The notes beneath the pieces are model-generated. The model ran no database searches and was not told the origin of the DNA. It saw nothing but the letters and a program-made list of their open reading frames with translations. Source: Deltaproteobacteria bacterium (lineage in GTDB: Bacteria > Desulfobacterota > Desulfobacteria > Desulfobacterales > ETH-SRB1). Taken from it: a stretch of 35,606 nt of DNA. The first letter of the stretch is position 1. Every line of letters starts with the position of its first letter. The translations under genes were made by a program, and so were the position numbers. The stretch is from positions 1 through 35,606 of the forward strand of contig JAJSZP010000007.1 in assembly GCA_030262775.1 (NCBI GenBank), in the 5' to 3' direction. Below, in pieces: positions 15,869-25,430 of this stretch.

Positions 15869-16054
15869 AATTATATCAAATCTAAAAATTAAATACCACG
15901 TTTCAATATTTAATCAATAATAAAATGGGTTGTTGGTCAGTGATTAATGTAATATCTCAGTTGAGATAACCCGCCCGCCGTGCAGTTTAATAACCAACTT
16001 CGCGCGTGCTTGCAGGTCTGGCCGTCTGAATATGAAGCAGGAAAAGGAGCATCA

Positions 16055-16132
16055 ATGAGTTCACATGGCATGAAGAATCCGACCGGAAGAGTGGTCATGC
16101 GGCACGTCATTGAAATGCCCGACCCGGAATGA
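16055..16132 (+). CDS. Possible 25-residue peptide in a GC-rich patch
   Basis: ATG at 16055 is preceded by AAAAGGAG about 5 bases upstream and opens a 25-codon frame (SSHGMKNPTGRVVMRHVIE, ending TGA 16130-16132). The same frame is open back to about 15966, giving another 30 codons without a start. The patch 15961-16132 is clearly richer in G+C than its surroundings, which suggests imported or relic DNA. A small palindrome, ATCTCA-GT-TGAGAT, sits at its left edge (15954-15967). I do not recognise the sequence, and the gene may not be real. Confidence 0.25.
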   Translation: MSSHGMKNPTGRVVMRHVIEMPDPE

Positions 16133-16143
16133 AACAACCGCAA

Positions 16144-17421
16144 TTAATTGCCGATAGAATTATCTTTCCAGGAAAGGACACGTATTGTATAGTTGTTAGA
16201 AGATAGATATTTATCCTGTATAGCTTCGTCAAAAAAGAACTCTCCCGAACAGTGAATCCCAATCGTATTCCCCCAGATCAGACCGTAGACGTCAGCGGTA
16301 TTTTTCATTTCCAAATGAGCGTTCGGAGCGTAAACCATCCCTTTATAATCACTACTGTGTTTGAAGGTAAGATCCTGAGAGGAATTTGAAAAAATTGCGA
16401 AGTCGATTGGTTGTGACAAGTTATTAATGCTGGATCCGTTTTTTGCTTCGAGCTTACCGCTGAGATAGATATTGACTGGTCCGGAACTCGCGTCTATCTC
16501 AAGAGTCGAACCATTCTTCAGGATAATGCTTGTAAAATAATAATCGCCTGCCGTCAGCGTCAACGTTTCCCTCCTGCCGAGGTCTATCTCTGTGGCTCCC
16601 TCAAGGGGAGAACCGTCACCCGCGGTGCCGTTATCATTGGTGGTAATAACGTCAATGAACTTTTGGTAGAGTTCGGATGATGAATCGTTTGCTCCCATCG
16701 GATCCGGATTAATGCGTTCTACATTGTTTTCGGTGCCTGTGACAATAGGTGTTCCAGTATCTTTCCATTCGGCCGGTTGACCCAGGCTGTCTGCTCCCAG
16801 GCCGAGATCGCCGTCAATATATGTCAGCATCTTGGTGCTGATTTCTGTATTGCTGCCACTGTCAGCTTCTCCAGTGGATGCGCCGGGAAAGATTAATGAA
16901 TCCGGGTCAGGCGTGTCAATAGAGTCATAACTATAAACATGACAGCTTGATTTTAGATCTACTAATCCCTCGGCGAACAGGCCGTAGTTGAAAATAGCTT
17001 TTTTCTCAACATAGAAAACAAATTCAATAACAGCTTTTGAATTATCGGGTCCATGCCCCGTGACCAGGAAACTGTACTGGTTGTTTCCCAGTGATGTCAA
17101 CTCATCTGGAACAGTGAAAGAAAATCCGCTTGGTGTGGAATAGTTCAGAGATATCGGACATGCTTCCAGATCAACAGTTTCGGAGCTCGAATCGTCCAAA
17201 TCAATGGTCAGTTTCTTCAGTACGTACTGGACACCGGCATCGGCATCATAAAATGCCTGCTTTCCGCTCCTGTAATTACTGCCGACCTTAAGATCAGTTG
17301 TTGTAATTATAACAGCCGTGCTTCCCATAATCGCTATAATAGCCAAAAACATAAGGCCCAAAGGAAGAACAAATCCTTTTTCATTGCTTAATATCGTGCC
17401 AACTTGTTTTTTTATCTTCAT
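16144..17421 (-). CDS. PilX-like type IV pilus minor component with beta-rich C-terminal domain
   Basis: A 425-residue envelope protein. The N-terminus KGFVLPLGLMFLAIIAIMGS (residues 15-34), followed by residues such as NYRSGKQAFYDADAGVQYVL, matches the PilX N-terminal domain of type IV pilus or pseudopilus systems. After one N-terminal membrane helix the rest is exported and rich in Ser, Thr, Gly and Asp. The last 160 residues (LTAGDYYFTSIILKNGS, VNIYLSGKLEAKNGSSI, FKHSSDYKGMVYAPNAHLEM) resemble the right-handed beta-solenoid domain often fused to PilX-like proteins in deltaproteobacteria. AAGGG lies about 10 bases before the ATG. A palindrome (CCTTTA/TAAAGG, 17438-17453) precedes the ribosome site. 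No other pilus genes are in the window, so it is isolated here. Confidence 0.75.
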   Translation of the reverse strand: MKIKKQVGTILSNEKGFVLPLGLMFLAIIAIMGSTAVIITTTDLKVGSNYRSGKQAFYDADAGVQYVLKKLTIDLDDSSSETVDLEACPISLNYSTPSGFSFTVPDELTSLGNNQYSFLVTGHGPDNSKAVIEFVFYVEKKAIFNYGLFAEGLVDLKSSCHVYSYDSIDTPDPDSLIFPGASTGEADSGSNTEISTKMLTYIDGDLGLGADSLGQPAEWKDTGTPIVTGTENNVERINPDPMGANDSSSELYQKFIDVITTNDNGTAGDGSPLEGATEIDLGRRETLTLTAGDYYFTSIILKNGSTLEIDASSGPVNIYLSGKLEAKNGSSINNLSQPIDFAIFSNSSQDLTFKHSSDYKGMVYAPNAHLEMKNTADVYGLIWGNTIGIHCSGEFFFDEAIQDKYLSSNNYTIRVLSWKDNSIGN

Positions 17422-17490
17422 TGTAAATCACCCTTCCCCTTTATAAATAAAGGTTTCTCGGGGTTATAACAGATTCCAGGGTATATCCTT

Positions 17491-17602
17491 GATGGTCTCG
17501 TAAAAAGTCGGGAAATTGATTTTCTACCACAACATATTGATTGATAAAGTTAACTATATATTGTGGTTAAAATAAAATGTTGGGACTTTTTACGAGTTCA
17601 TC
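17491..17602. mobile_element. 112-bp MITE-like element, 19-bp terminal inverted repeats, 6-bp flanking repeat
   Basis: The left end GATGGTCTCGTAAAAAGTC (17491-17509) and the reverse complement of the right end, GATGAACTCGTAAAAAGTC (17584-17602), agree at 17 of 19 positions, the inner 13 perfectly. ATCCTT flanks it on both sides (17485-17490 and 17603-17608), consistent with a target-site duplication. An inner imperfect palindrome (CCACAACATAT paired with ATATATTGTGG) gives a long hairpin. It is noncoding and sits between uvrA and the PilX-like gene, both on the minus strand. Confidence 0.8.
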
Positions 17603-17651
17603 ATCCTTAAATGTTGCGCTAAATTTAAGTTATTATAATCTGCTAAAGGGA

Positions 17652-20462
17652 TTAATATTTTTTTAAAACTTGTCCAGTATAAGACTCGTTAATCTTTGCT
17701 ATTTCTTCCGGAGTTCCGCATCCAATAATATTTCCGCCTTTATCGCCGCCCTCAGGGCCAAGATCTATTATGTAATCGGCTGACTTGATAACATCCATGT
17801 TATGTTCGATTACAATAACTGTATTGCCTGCATCCACAAGTTTGTTAAGCACATTAAGAAGTTTCTGTATATCGTCAATATGAAGGCCGGTTGTAGGCTC
17901 GTCAAGTATATATATGGTTTTTCCGGTACCTTTTTTGCTGAGTTCGCGTGACAGCTTGATGCGCTGGGCTTCTCCTCCAGATAGAGTTGTAGCCGGCTGG
18001 CCAAGATGGATGTAACCTATACCCACGTCAACAAGTGTTTGCAGTTTTGATCGTATATTTGTTATATTCTCAAAAAACTTGACAGACTGATTTACAGTCA
18101 TATCGAGAACATCCGCTATATTTTTGCCCTTGTACTTGACTTCGAGAGTTTCGCGGTTGTATCTTTTTCCGTGACACACATCGCATGCAACATAAACGTC
18201 CGGCAGGAAATGCATTTCTATTTTTATTATGCCATCGCCATTACAGGCCTCACATCTTCCGCCCTTAACATTGAAGCTGAAACGGCCCGGTTTGTACCCA
18301 CGCGTTCTTGCTTCGACTGTTCTTGAAAAAAGTTCTCTTATAAAAGTAAATACACCTGTATAAGTCCCGGGATTGGAACGGGGCGTTCTCCCAATTGGAG
18401 ACTGATCAATATTAACCACTTTATCGATTTGTTCGAGTCCAACTATATCTTTGAGCTTCCCTGACGGTATCCTGCTGCGATATATCCGCTGGGCAATGGA
18501 GCGGTAAAGTGTCTCAAGGACAAGGGTGGATTTTCCTGAGCCGGATACCCCTGTTATACAGATGAAACAGCCAAGGGGAAATCTTGCATCAATATTCTTG
18601 AGATTGTTTTCAGAGGCTCCTTTGATTACTATCTCTTTTCCCTGAACTTTACGCCTTTTTGTTGGCACCTCAATTTTTTTACGGCGGGAAAGATACTGGC
18701 CGGTCAATGAATTTTTATCCTTTAGAAGTTCTTTTGGTGTACCTGAAAATACTACCTGCCCGCCATTAATACCGGCCCCGGGTCCCATATCTATTACATA
18801 ATCAGAAGACAGTATTGTTTCTTCATCGTGCTCTACAACAAGGATAGTATTCCCCTGATCGCGCATTTGCAGAAGTGTTCCAATAAGGCGCTGGTTATCT
18901 CTCTGATGAAGGCCGATGCTGGGTTCATCCAGAACATACAAAACTCCCGTTAATTTCGATCCGATCTGCGTTGCAAGACGTATTCTCTGGCTTTCTCCGC
19001 CTGAAAGAGTGCATGCTGATCTGGCAAGAGTAAGATATGACAAGCCCACATTGTCAAGAAAGCCAAGCCTTTCAATAAGTTCTTTTAGAATTTTTTTTGC
19101 GATGATCTTTTTTTTGCCGGAAAGTTCAAGATTTTTTAAAAAACTATATGCTTTTGTTACAGTAAAAGCTGTTATCTCAGATATGGTAAGCCCGCCGACT
19201 TTTACGGATCTGCTCCCTTTATTCAGTTTTGTCCCTTGGCATTCCCGGCAGGGACGGAAACTCATATAGTGTTTAATTTCCTCTCTTGCATGAAAAGAAT
19301 CCGTTTCCAGGTAACGCCTTTCCAATTTTGGTATTATGCCTTCAAATGATTTTTTGTAGTTAAAACGGCGATTGTTCCGTTCAAAATAAAATGATATCTG
19401 ATCATCTCCTGATCCATAAAGAAGAACATTTTTAAAATTATCCGGCAGCTCTTTATAAGGTGTATAGATATCAACGCCGTAATGCATGGTCAAAGCATCT
19501 AAAAATTCAAAAAAAACAACTGAATTTCTTTTGGCCCACAAGGCAACTGCGCCTTCTCTTAAAGATAATTCGGGATTCGGAATTATCTGGTCAGGGTCAA
19601 ATACATTTGTTGAGCCAAGGCCGTCACATTCAGGACATGCGCCTTGTGGAGAATTAAAGGAAAAACTGGCAGGTGTAAATTCAGGATAGCTTATACCGCA
19701 AGTTATACATGCCGCTTTTTCGCTGAAGAGAACAGGCTCTTCACCTGAAACATCGACTATAGCCATACCTTCTGACTGAGATACGGCCAGCTCTAAAGAA
19801 TCTGCAAGCCTGTTTTTAATATTTTTTTTAACAATCAGGCGATCGACAACAACATCAATAGTGTGCTTCTTGTTTTTATCAAGCTTATCAATATGATCTA
19901 TTTCAAATGTTTTGCCGTTGATACGTATGCGAGCGAAACCATCTCTTTTAAGACGTTTCAAGAGTTTTTCATGAGTTCCTTTCTGGTCGGCAACAAGAGG
20001 CGATAAAATAGTGATTTTGGCCCCTTCAGGCATTGACATGACTTTATCCACGGTCTGGTCAAGCGTTTGCGAAGTAATGGGCTTCCCGCATTTATAACAG
20101 TGAGGCGTACCAGTTCTGGCAAATAGAAGACGGAGATAATCATAAATTTCAGTAACTGTGCCAACGGTTGATCTGGGGTTATGGCTGGCTGTTTTTTGTT
20201 CAATTGCAATGGCTGGCGAGAGACCCTCAATCATGTCGATATCAGGTTTATCCAGGCGCTCCAGGAACTGACGCGCATAAGTAGAAAGAGATTCAACATA
20301 CCTGCGTTGACCTTCTGCATAAAGAGTGTCAAAAGCAAGTGTTGATTTGCCAGAGCCCGACAAACCCGTTATAATAACTAATTTATTTCTGGGTAGTTCG
20401 ACGTCTATATTTTTCAGATTATGCTGCCTCGCGCCATGTATTTTTATTTTTTCGGATTTCAT
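17652..20462 (-). CDS. uvrA: Excinuclease ABC subunit A
   Basis: A 936-residue UvrA, the damage-recognising ATPase of nucleotide excision repair that loads UvrB. Two ABC modules are evident. The first has [14 protein letters not shown] near residue 33 and [12 protein letters not shown] near 485; the second has [14 protein letters not shown] near 640 and [15 protein letters not shown] near 830. Zinc-finger cysteines occur in CITCGISY...CPEC and CEACNGDG...CDVC. The UvrB-binding and insertion domains lie in between. Length is standard (about 940). A start at 20462 with [14 protein letters not shown] is the usual family start. Downstream of pdxA on the same strand, 61 bases apart. Confidence 0.98.
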   Translation of the reverse strand: MKSEKIKIHGARQHNLKNIDVELPRNKLVIITGLSGSGKSTLAFDTLYAEGQRRYVESLSTYARQFLERLDKPDIDMIEGLSPAIAIEQKTASHNPRSTVGTVTEIYDYLRLLFARTGTPHCYKCGKPITSQTLDQTVDKVMSMPEGAKITILSPLVADQKGTHEKLLKRLKRDGFARIRINGKTFEIDHIDKLDKNKKHTIDVVVDRLIVKKNIKNRLADSLELAVSQSEGMAIVDVSGEEPVLFSEKAACITCGISYPEFTPASFSFNSPQGACPECDGLGSTNVFDPDQIIPNPELSLREGAVALWAKRNSVVFFEFLDALTMHYGVDIYTPYKELPDNFKNVLLYGSGDDQISFYFERNNRRFNYKKSFEGIIPKLERRYLETDSFHAREEIKHYMSFRPCRECQGTKLNKGSRSVKVGGLTISEITAFTVTKAYSFLKNLELSGKKKIIAKKILKELIERLGFLDNVGLSYLTLARSACTLSGGESQRIRLATQIGSKLTGVLYVLDEPSIGLHQRDNQRLIGTLLQMRDQGNTILVVEHDEETILSSDYVIDMGPGAGINGGQVVFSGTPKELLKDKNSLTGQYLSRRKKIEVPTKRRKVQGKEIVIKGASENNLKNIDARFPLGCFICITGVSGSGKSTLVLETLYRSIAQRIYRSRIPSGKLKDIVGLEQIDKVVNIDQSPIGRTPRSNPGTYTGVFTFIRELFSRTVEARTRGYKPGRFSFNVKGGRCEACNGDGIIKIEMHFLPDVYVACDVCHGKRYNRETLEVKYKGKNIADVLDMTVNQSVKFFENITNIRSKLQTLVDVGIGYIHLGQPATTLSGGEAQRIKLSRELSKKGTGKTIYILDEPTTGLHIDDIQKLLNVLNKLVDAGNTVIVIEHNMDVIKSADYIIDLGPEGGDKGGNIIGCGTPEEIAKINESYTGQVLKKY

Positions 20463-20523
20463 AGTCAGTAGATTTGCAACCGTTTCCAGTTGTCGGTTTG
20501 CAGTTCACAGTTTTTTCCGAGCC

Positions 20524-21528
20524 CTAAGTTGAGTATGCCGCATGTTCAGCCGCCATATTTATAGCCGCTATAAGGCTTCCTGTATCTGCTTTTCCTGTTC
20601 CTGCAATATCATAAGCAGTCCCATGGTCAACAGAAGTTCTAATTATCGGTAGCCCGAGAGTTGTATTAACTCCATCGGTAAAGTGCAGCAGCTTAAACGG
20701 GATAAGCCCCTGGTCATGATACATGCAGACAACAGCATCATAACGTCCGGTTGCAGCCTGATAAAATACTGTGTCAGAAGGAAAGGGGCCGGAGACATCA
20801 AACCCTTTTTTTTTTGCTGAATTTATTGCCGGCGAAATAATTCTTTCTTCCTCATCTCCAAACATTTTTTCTTCACCTGCATGAGGATTTAACCCTGCTA
20901 CAGCAATTCGGGGCTTTTTGAAACCAAAACTATAATGAAGAGCGTGCCATGTAAGTTGTATCGTTTTAACAATTCGTTCTTTTGAAAGTTCGGCTGAAAC
21001 ATTTTTTAAGGGAATGTGAATGGTTACAAGAACCACGCGCAGTTTTCTGCCGGCCAGCATCATTGCAAAACTATCAGTTTTAGTGAGCTCTGCAAGGAGT
21101 TCTGTGTGACCGCTGAACTTGCTGCCTGCTTTCTGCATGGCTGCCTTATTTATGGGGCAAGTAACAATGGCGCCGATACTTCCTTTGATTGCCATATCTA
21201 TCGCAGTTGTTATGTATTTTATCATTACAGTTCCTGTTTGAACTGTGGGTTTGCCCCAGGATATTTTATCCTTATCAAGTTTGGATAAGCATAAAACATC
21301 AATCAGTCCGTATTTATATGCTCCTGAAACAGGGCTGTTAACCTCTTTTATTTGAAGAGTATTTGATGTGCTTTTTTTTGCAAGTTCCAGCACCCCTGAA
21401 TCTCCTATTACTATCGGTTTGCAGGTTTTATAAATTAAAGGGGATGAGAGAGCCTTGAGTATAATTTCAGGGCCGATACCAACGGGATCTCCCATGGTAA
21501 TTCCTACAACAGGGCGATAATTATGCAT
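20524..21528 (-). CDS. pdxA: 4-hydroxythreonine-4-phosphate dehydrogenase
   Basis: A 334-residue NAD-dependent, metal-requiring dehydrogenase acting in the DXP-dependent route to pyridoxal phosphate. It opens with VGITMGDPVGIGPEII. Metal-ligand histidines are in KFSGHTELLAEL, MYHDQGLIPFK and SVDHGTAYDIAGTG. GLNPHAGEEKMFGDEE and the GPFPSDT motif are intact, and the length matches the family. AAGG lies about 10 bases before the ATG. It is transcribed away from the AT-rich gap and probably together with uvrA. The window also has a PLP-binding YggS and the PLP enzyme Alr, but these are not adjacent. Confidence 0.97.
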   Translation of the reverse strand: MHNYRPVVGITMGDPVGIGPEIILKALSSPLIYKTCKPIVIGDSGVLELAKKSTSNTLQIKEVNSPVSGAYKYGLIDVLCLSKLDKDKISWGKPTVQTGTVMIKYITTAIDMAIKGSIGAIVTCPINKAAMQKAGSKFSGHTELLAELTKTDSFAMMLAGRKLRVVLVTIHIPLKNVSAELSKERIVKTIQLTWHALHYSFGFKKPRIAVAGLNPHAGEEKMFGDEEERIISPAINSAKKKGFDVSGPFPSDTVFYQAATGRYDAVVCMYHDQGLIPFKLLHFTDGVNTTLGLPIIRTSVDHGTAYDIAGTGKADTGSLIAAINMAAEHAAYST

Positions 21529-22298
21529 TTATATAAACCTTATTTACGATACACGATTATTTTTATGCCATCCTGTATCCTGTGTATAAAACAGCATCAA
21601 GAGGATTATATTATAATTTTGGTCTCTTTATGGCTGAACTATTGTTTACCAGCAAATTTTTAGAATATTACATGTTTCATATTATTTTCAAACAAATTAA
21701 TTAAATTGTGTTTAACTATATGATGATTTTCAAGATAATTTATTCAACAAAGACATAAGGTGATTTTTTTAAAAATTGAAGACAATGGAAGCATTAGCAA
21801 GCTTTTTGAATAGGATATTATTGTAAAGAACTATGCTAATAATGATGGATCTGCATAAAATAGTTGAAGAAAAATCTAATTGCAAAAATGTTTGTATTTA
21901 GAAGCAGTTGCCCATATGATTAAAATATAGATTAATGAAAACAGATGGCTATAAATTGTTAATAACTTTTTAATAAATAAGTGTAAAACATTATTCTTCA
22001 GGTTTGACAGAAAGTTTCAGATAGCTTAATCAAGCCATTAAATTTCACGCAGGTTTTACCAGAAACTTTTAAATCCTTAAACAGATTCTTCTATATGTTT
22101 CAAAGTCTTTTTTAAATTTCTGTTTGAATATTTTCCATAAGTTATATTTATCAAAAGAGCTATTTGGATACCCTTTCTAACCAATAATATTTTTTCCAAA
22201 CAGTCTAATTTTTTGTAGTTTGCAAAGTCAAAGGCGTTGTAAGGATTGGTATTTTTTAATTAACTTTATCTTTTTGGAGATATGGATTGTAAAGCCCT
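21529..22298. other. 770-bp very AT-rich divergent intergenic region before the dnaA-like gene
   Basis: The gap between divergent pdxA and the dnaA-like gene is unusually long and AT-rich and contains no coding frame of note. It must hold promoters for both genes. One exact DnaA-box match is present, TGTGTATAA at 21581-21589 (reverse complement TTATACACA), and one near match, TGTGTTTAA, at 21707-21715. Such matches arise by chance in AT-rich DNA, so an origin is not established. A six-codon frame, ATG 22282 to TGA 22300-22302, ends overlapping the dnaA-like ATG. Confidence 0.5.
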
Positions 22299-23648
22299 AT
22301 GAAACAAATATGGGAACAAGTAAAATTATCAATTAAAAAACAGATTCCTGGCCATAGCTACAGAATGTGGATTGAACCCGTGGACTTTATAGAATGCAAG
22401 GAAAACTGTATTGTGCTTTCATGTGCAAATACTTTTTCAAAAAAACGTATTCTTGACCACTATGGTTCAATTATAAAAACAGAAATAAAAAGAACTTCAG
22501 GTAAAGCATACAGCCTTGGTCTTGAGGTTTCCTGCAAAACCTGTAAAAAAGAGAACTCAGGTTTTAAAAAGGATAATAATATTCAGCTTCCTCTGCCTGG
22601 GGTTAATTTACGTCCGTATAACGGCCGACTATTAAGAAGGGATTTTACTTTTGATCAGTTCGTTGTCGGCAACAATAATGACTTTGCTTATTTAGCGGCA
22701 CTTGCCCTTGCTTCAAAAATGAATTCGCAGCAAAATTCCTTATTTTTATTATCAAAGATCGGAATGGGAAAAAGCCATCTTTCTCAGGCTATAGGTCACC
22801 ATATAATATCTCAATATCCGACAGAACGTGTATGTTATATAACTGCTGAAGATTTTACCAGTGAAATGGTTAATGCTTTCAGGAATGGTTCAATTAATGA
22901 ATTCAAAAAAAAATACAGGAATGAATGTGACGTATTACTTCTTGAAGATGTGCACTGTTTGACCGGGAAGGAGCGAACACAGATTGAGCTGGCATTAATT
23001 CTTGATTACCTTTTTGAGGCAGATAAGAAAATAATTTTTTCAAGTTGTTGCCTCCCTTCTGACATTCCTAAACTTAATGAAAAGTTGATATCGCGGTTTT
23101 CATACGGTCTTATTTCAAATATTGACCCTCCTGGTTTCAGGACAAGAGTCAGAATATTACAGAAAAAATCGAAAAATAATGGGTGTAATTTACCTGAGGA
23201 AGTAATTGACTATTTAGCCAGTGAACTGACAGTTGATGTCAGGCAGCTTGAGAGCGGACTTATAGGAGTTGCAGCCAAGTCATCAATTCTTGGAGTACCT
23301 ATAGACCTTGATCTTGCGAAAAGTATAACCCGGAATATAATCAGGCAACGTAAAAATATTACAATAGATGTTATCAAAAAACTTGTTTGCAAGCATTTCA
23401 ATATCAGCATAAAAGATATTATTTCGAGTTCTCGAAAACAAAATTTTGTTCGTCCAAGACAAATAGCAATTTATCTTTCGAGAAGATATACGGATTCACC
23501 TCTCCAGACAATTGGTAAAAATTTCAACAGATATCATGCTACAGCCATGCATTCTATTGGTATCGTTGAACGAGGACTAAAAGAAAAAGGAGCTCTGCAG
23601 AGACAGGTGGAAATTCTTAGCAAAAAACTTGAATCCGGCAAATTCTGA
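22299..23648 (+). CDS. dnaA: Diverged DnaA-family replication initiator
   Basis: A 449-residue protein with the full DnaA domain order. Domain I (1-80) begins IWEQVKLSIKKQIPGHSYRMW; a short linker follows; the AAA+ domain III starts with FTFDQFVVGNNNDFAY (116-131). Walker A is IGMGKSH (154-160) instead of the usual GLGKTH form; Walker B is LLLEDVHCLTGKERTQ (213-228), with Glu where most have Asp; the arginine-finger region LISRFSYGL is kept. Domain IV has FVRPRQIAIYLSRRYTDSPL, but the DNA-contact motif, normally GGRDHTTVMHA, reads NRYHATAMHS (410-419). The gene lacks the usual dnaN/recF/gyrB neighbours. I read it as a DnaA paralogue or a divergent main DnaA; the family is certain, the role is not. 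Confidence 0.85.
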   Translation: MKQIWEQVKLSIKKQIPGHSYRMWIEPVDFIECKENCIVLSCANTFSKKRILDHYGSIIKTEIKRTSGKAYSLGLEVSCKTCKKENSGFKKDNNIQLPLPGVNLRPYNGRLLRRDFTFDQFVVGNNNDFAYLAALALASKMNSQQNSLFLLSKIGMGKSHLSQAIGHHIISQYPTERVCYITAEDFTSEMVNAFRNGSINEFKKKYRNECDVLLLEDVHCLTGKERTQIELALILDYLFEADKKIIFSSCCLPSDIPKLNEKLISRFSYGLISNIDPPGFRTRVRILQKKSKNNGCNLPEEVIDYLASELTVDVRQLESGLIGVAAKSSILGVPIDLDLAKSITRNIIRQRKNITIDVIKKLVCKHFNISIKDIISSSRKQNFVRPRQIAIYLSRRYTDSPLQTIGKNFNRYHATAMHSIGIVERGLKEKGALQRQVEILSKKLESGKF

Positions 23649-23685
23649 TTAACCCAGCTATACTGTGAACGGTCACAATCTGAGC

Positions 23686-23770
23686 TTTTTTTCACCACGA
23701 AGAACACAAAGAAATTATAAAAAGCCTTAATTCTAATTTTAGTGCTCCTTCGTGTCCTTCGTGGTTTATA
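23686..23770. repeat. Palindromic CACCACGAAG repeat, copy A (uninterrupted)
   Basis: ACCACGAAG at 23694-23702 pairs with CTTCGTGGT at 23757-23765, with a looser continuation inward (AACACAAAG against CTTCGTGT). A 23-base block ending in ATTATAAAAAG (23702-23724), followed by TTAATTCTAAT, recurs in copy B at 30801-31034. In copy A the two halves are joined without insertion. It lies between the dnaA-like gene and the FAD oxidase gene. This kind of repeat is common in deltaproteobacterial intergenic DNA. Confidence 0.85.
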
Positions 23771-23823
23771 ACTCTGACCTTTTCAAAAAGTGCAGTTTAT
23801 AGCCGAGCAAGGTATAACTTTCA

Positions 23824-25203
23824 ATGGCGCTTAGTGATAAAACTTTCAAAAAGCTTGAAGATATAGCAGGCAAGTCCAATTTCAGTAGAGCTAAGGAAGA
23901 TCTTGTATGCTATGCTTATGATGCAACTGCACAGACTTATCTGCCTGACGCAGTCCTGTTCCCGCAAAATGCCCTGGAAATTTCTGCTATTCTAAAGCTC
24001 GCCAATAAAGATAGTTTTTTTGTTATTCCTAGAGGAGCCGGCTCCGGGATGACAGGAGGATCTCTTGCCGTAAAGGGGGGTATTATCCTTGCCATGACCC
24101 GCTTTAACAGTATTCTAAAGATAGATAAGGAAAATCTTATTGCCAGTGTTGAGCCGGGTGTTGTTACGGGTCGTTTTCATGAAGCTGTTGAAAAGGAAAA
24201 TCTTTTTTATCCCCCGGATCCTTCGAGTTCTGAATTTTGCACTCTGGGCGGTAACCTGGCAGAATGTGCGGGAGGCCCCCGTGCAGTTAAATATGGGGTT
24301 ACACGTGATTACGTGCTTGGAATAGAAGTAGTCCTTCCAACTGGAGAGATTATAAATACCGGAGTAAGTACAGCCAAGGGAGTTGTAGGTTATGATCTGA
24401 CCCGACTTCTTGTTGGATCAGAAGGGACGCTGGGGGTAATTACGCTTATGACTCTCAGGCTTTTACCACTTCCCGAGGCAGTCAGTACTATGACCGCTGT
24501 TTTTAATACTATGGAAAACGCTGCAAAGGTGGTTTCGGCGATCATTAAATACGGCATAATACCGCGGACCATAGAATATATGGATAATGCTTCAATTAGA
24601 TGCGTTGAAGACTATCTTAATATGGGACTGCCTGTTAATTCTGAGGCATTGCTTTTAATTGATGTAGATGGAAAAGAGAAAGAGGTTGAAATAGCAATAA
24701 ATCAGATAGAAGAACTTTGTATTTCTCAGGGGGCTGCGAATGTGGAAAAAGCCAGGACTAAAGAAGATGCAGCTAAACTCTGGAAAGCTCGAAAGGCGAT
24801 CTCGCCGGCTTTGTTTAGGTATGGCCAGGATAAGATTAATGAGGATATTGTAGTTCCCAGAAATAAGATACCCGATATGGTAAAAAAAATAGATGAATTA
24901 AGAAAAAAAACCGGACTTGTTATAGTGAGTTTCGGCCATGCCGGTGACGGAAATATTCATTTTAATATAATGCTTGATAAAAAGAATAAAGAAGAGCTTA
25001 AAAAGGCAGAAGCCGCAGTTGAAGCTCTATTTGGATATACACTCGAACTGGGCGGAACTATTTCAGGCGAGCATGGTGTCGGTATAACCAAGTCGTTTTA
25101 TATTCAAAAAGAGATAGGGGCTGTGGAGCTCGGCCTTATGAAAAAAATAAAAAGAATTTTTGATCCGAACGGTGTATTAAATCCCGGTAAAATTTTTCCT
25201 TAA
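23824..25203 (+). CDS. FAD-linked oxidase of the GlcD / D-lactate dehydrogenase type
   Basis: A 459-residue flavoprotein of the PCMH/FAD_binding_4 class. The N-terminal FAD domain shows VIPRGAGSGMTGGSLAVKGG (pyrophosphate contact), YPPDPSSSEFCTLGGNLAE and LVGSEGTLGVIT. The C-terminal FAD-oxidase_C domain has SFGHAGDGNIHFN, GGTISGEHGVGI and ends IFDPNGVLNPGKIFP. Such enzymes oxidise 2-hydroxy acids (glycolate, D-lactate, D-2-hydroxyglutarate). The substrate cannot be decided, and no partner Fe-S subunit (GlcF type) follows. In sulfate reducers, lactate is a usual electron donor, so D-lactate is a reasonable guess. AAGG is about 11 bases before the ATG. Confidence 0.9.
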   Translation: MALSDKTFKKLEDIAGKSNFSRAKEDLVCYAYDATAQTYLPDAVLFPQNALEISAILKLANKDSFFVIPRGAGSGMTGGSLAVKGGIILAMTRFNSILKIDKENLIASVEPGVVTGRFHEAVEKENLFYPPDPSSSEFCTLGGNLAECAGGPRAVKYGVTRDYVLGIEVVLPTGEIINTGVSTAKGVVGYDLTRLLVGSEGTLGVITLMTLRLLPLPEAVSTMTAVFNTMENAAKVVSAIIKYGIIPRTIEYMDNASIRCVEDYLNMGLPVNSEALLLIDVDGKEKEVEIAINQIEELCISQGAANVEKARTKEDAAKLWKARKAISPALFRYGQDKINEDIVVPRNKIPDMVKKIDELRKKTGLVIVSFGHAGDGNIHFNIMLDKKNKEELKKAEAAVEALFGYTLELGGTISGEHGVGITKSFYIQKEIGAVELGLMKKIKRIFDPNGVLNPGKIFP

Positions 25204-25217
25204 TTACTTTTTCAATC

Positions 25218-25415
25218 CTATTGCATCCTTATGGATAGAGCATCTGAAGATGCCAGATCGTTCAATATTTCCAGTCTGATATTTTGATCACATTCTATAG
25301 AGCAACGCAATCTTAGCGAGCAATATTTTTTACATATAGTATCATTGATATCGAAATTGCCAAAACATCCCAAATAATTATCAAAAGACATATTATCAGT
25401 TATTTTTTTTTTCAT
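25218..25415 (-). CDS. Small cysteine-rich protein, unknown function
   Basis: A 65-residue protein with five Cys (17, 28, 32, 38, 42) in the pattern C-x10-C-x3-C-x5-C-x3-C, within GCFGNFDINDTICKKYCSLR and RCSIECDQ. AAAGGG six bases before the ATG is a good ribosome site, and it lies 40 bases downstream of suhB on the same strand, so it is likely co-transcribed. The Cys spacing suggests metal or cluster binding. I have an impression of similar short proteins in sulfate reducers but cannot name a family. Confidence 0.55.
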   Translation of the reverse strand: MKKKITDNMSFDNYLGCFGNFDINDTICKKYCSLRLRCSIECDQNIRLEILNDLASSDALSIRMQ

Positions 25416-25430
25416 ACGCTGCCCTTTAGC

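Noticed and set aside
15937-16143. Minus-strand 68-residue ORF
   Set aside because: It has no ribosome site and an unlikely composition, and overlaps the opposite-strand frame with a strong ribosome site; neither is firmly coding.
20463-20523. Repeat shared between 20490-20515 and 35015-35040 (GTTCACAGTTTT)
   Set aside because: The shared stretch is too short and low in complexity to call a repeat family from these two places.
21529-22298. Chromosomal origin of replication
   Set aside because: Only one exact and one near DnaA box were found in 770 AT-rich bases, which is close to chance, and no dnaN or other origin neighbours are present. Kept only as a hypothesis.
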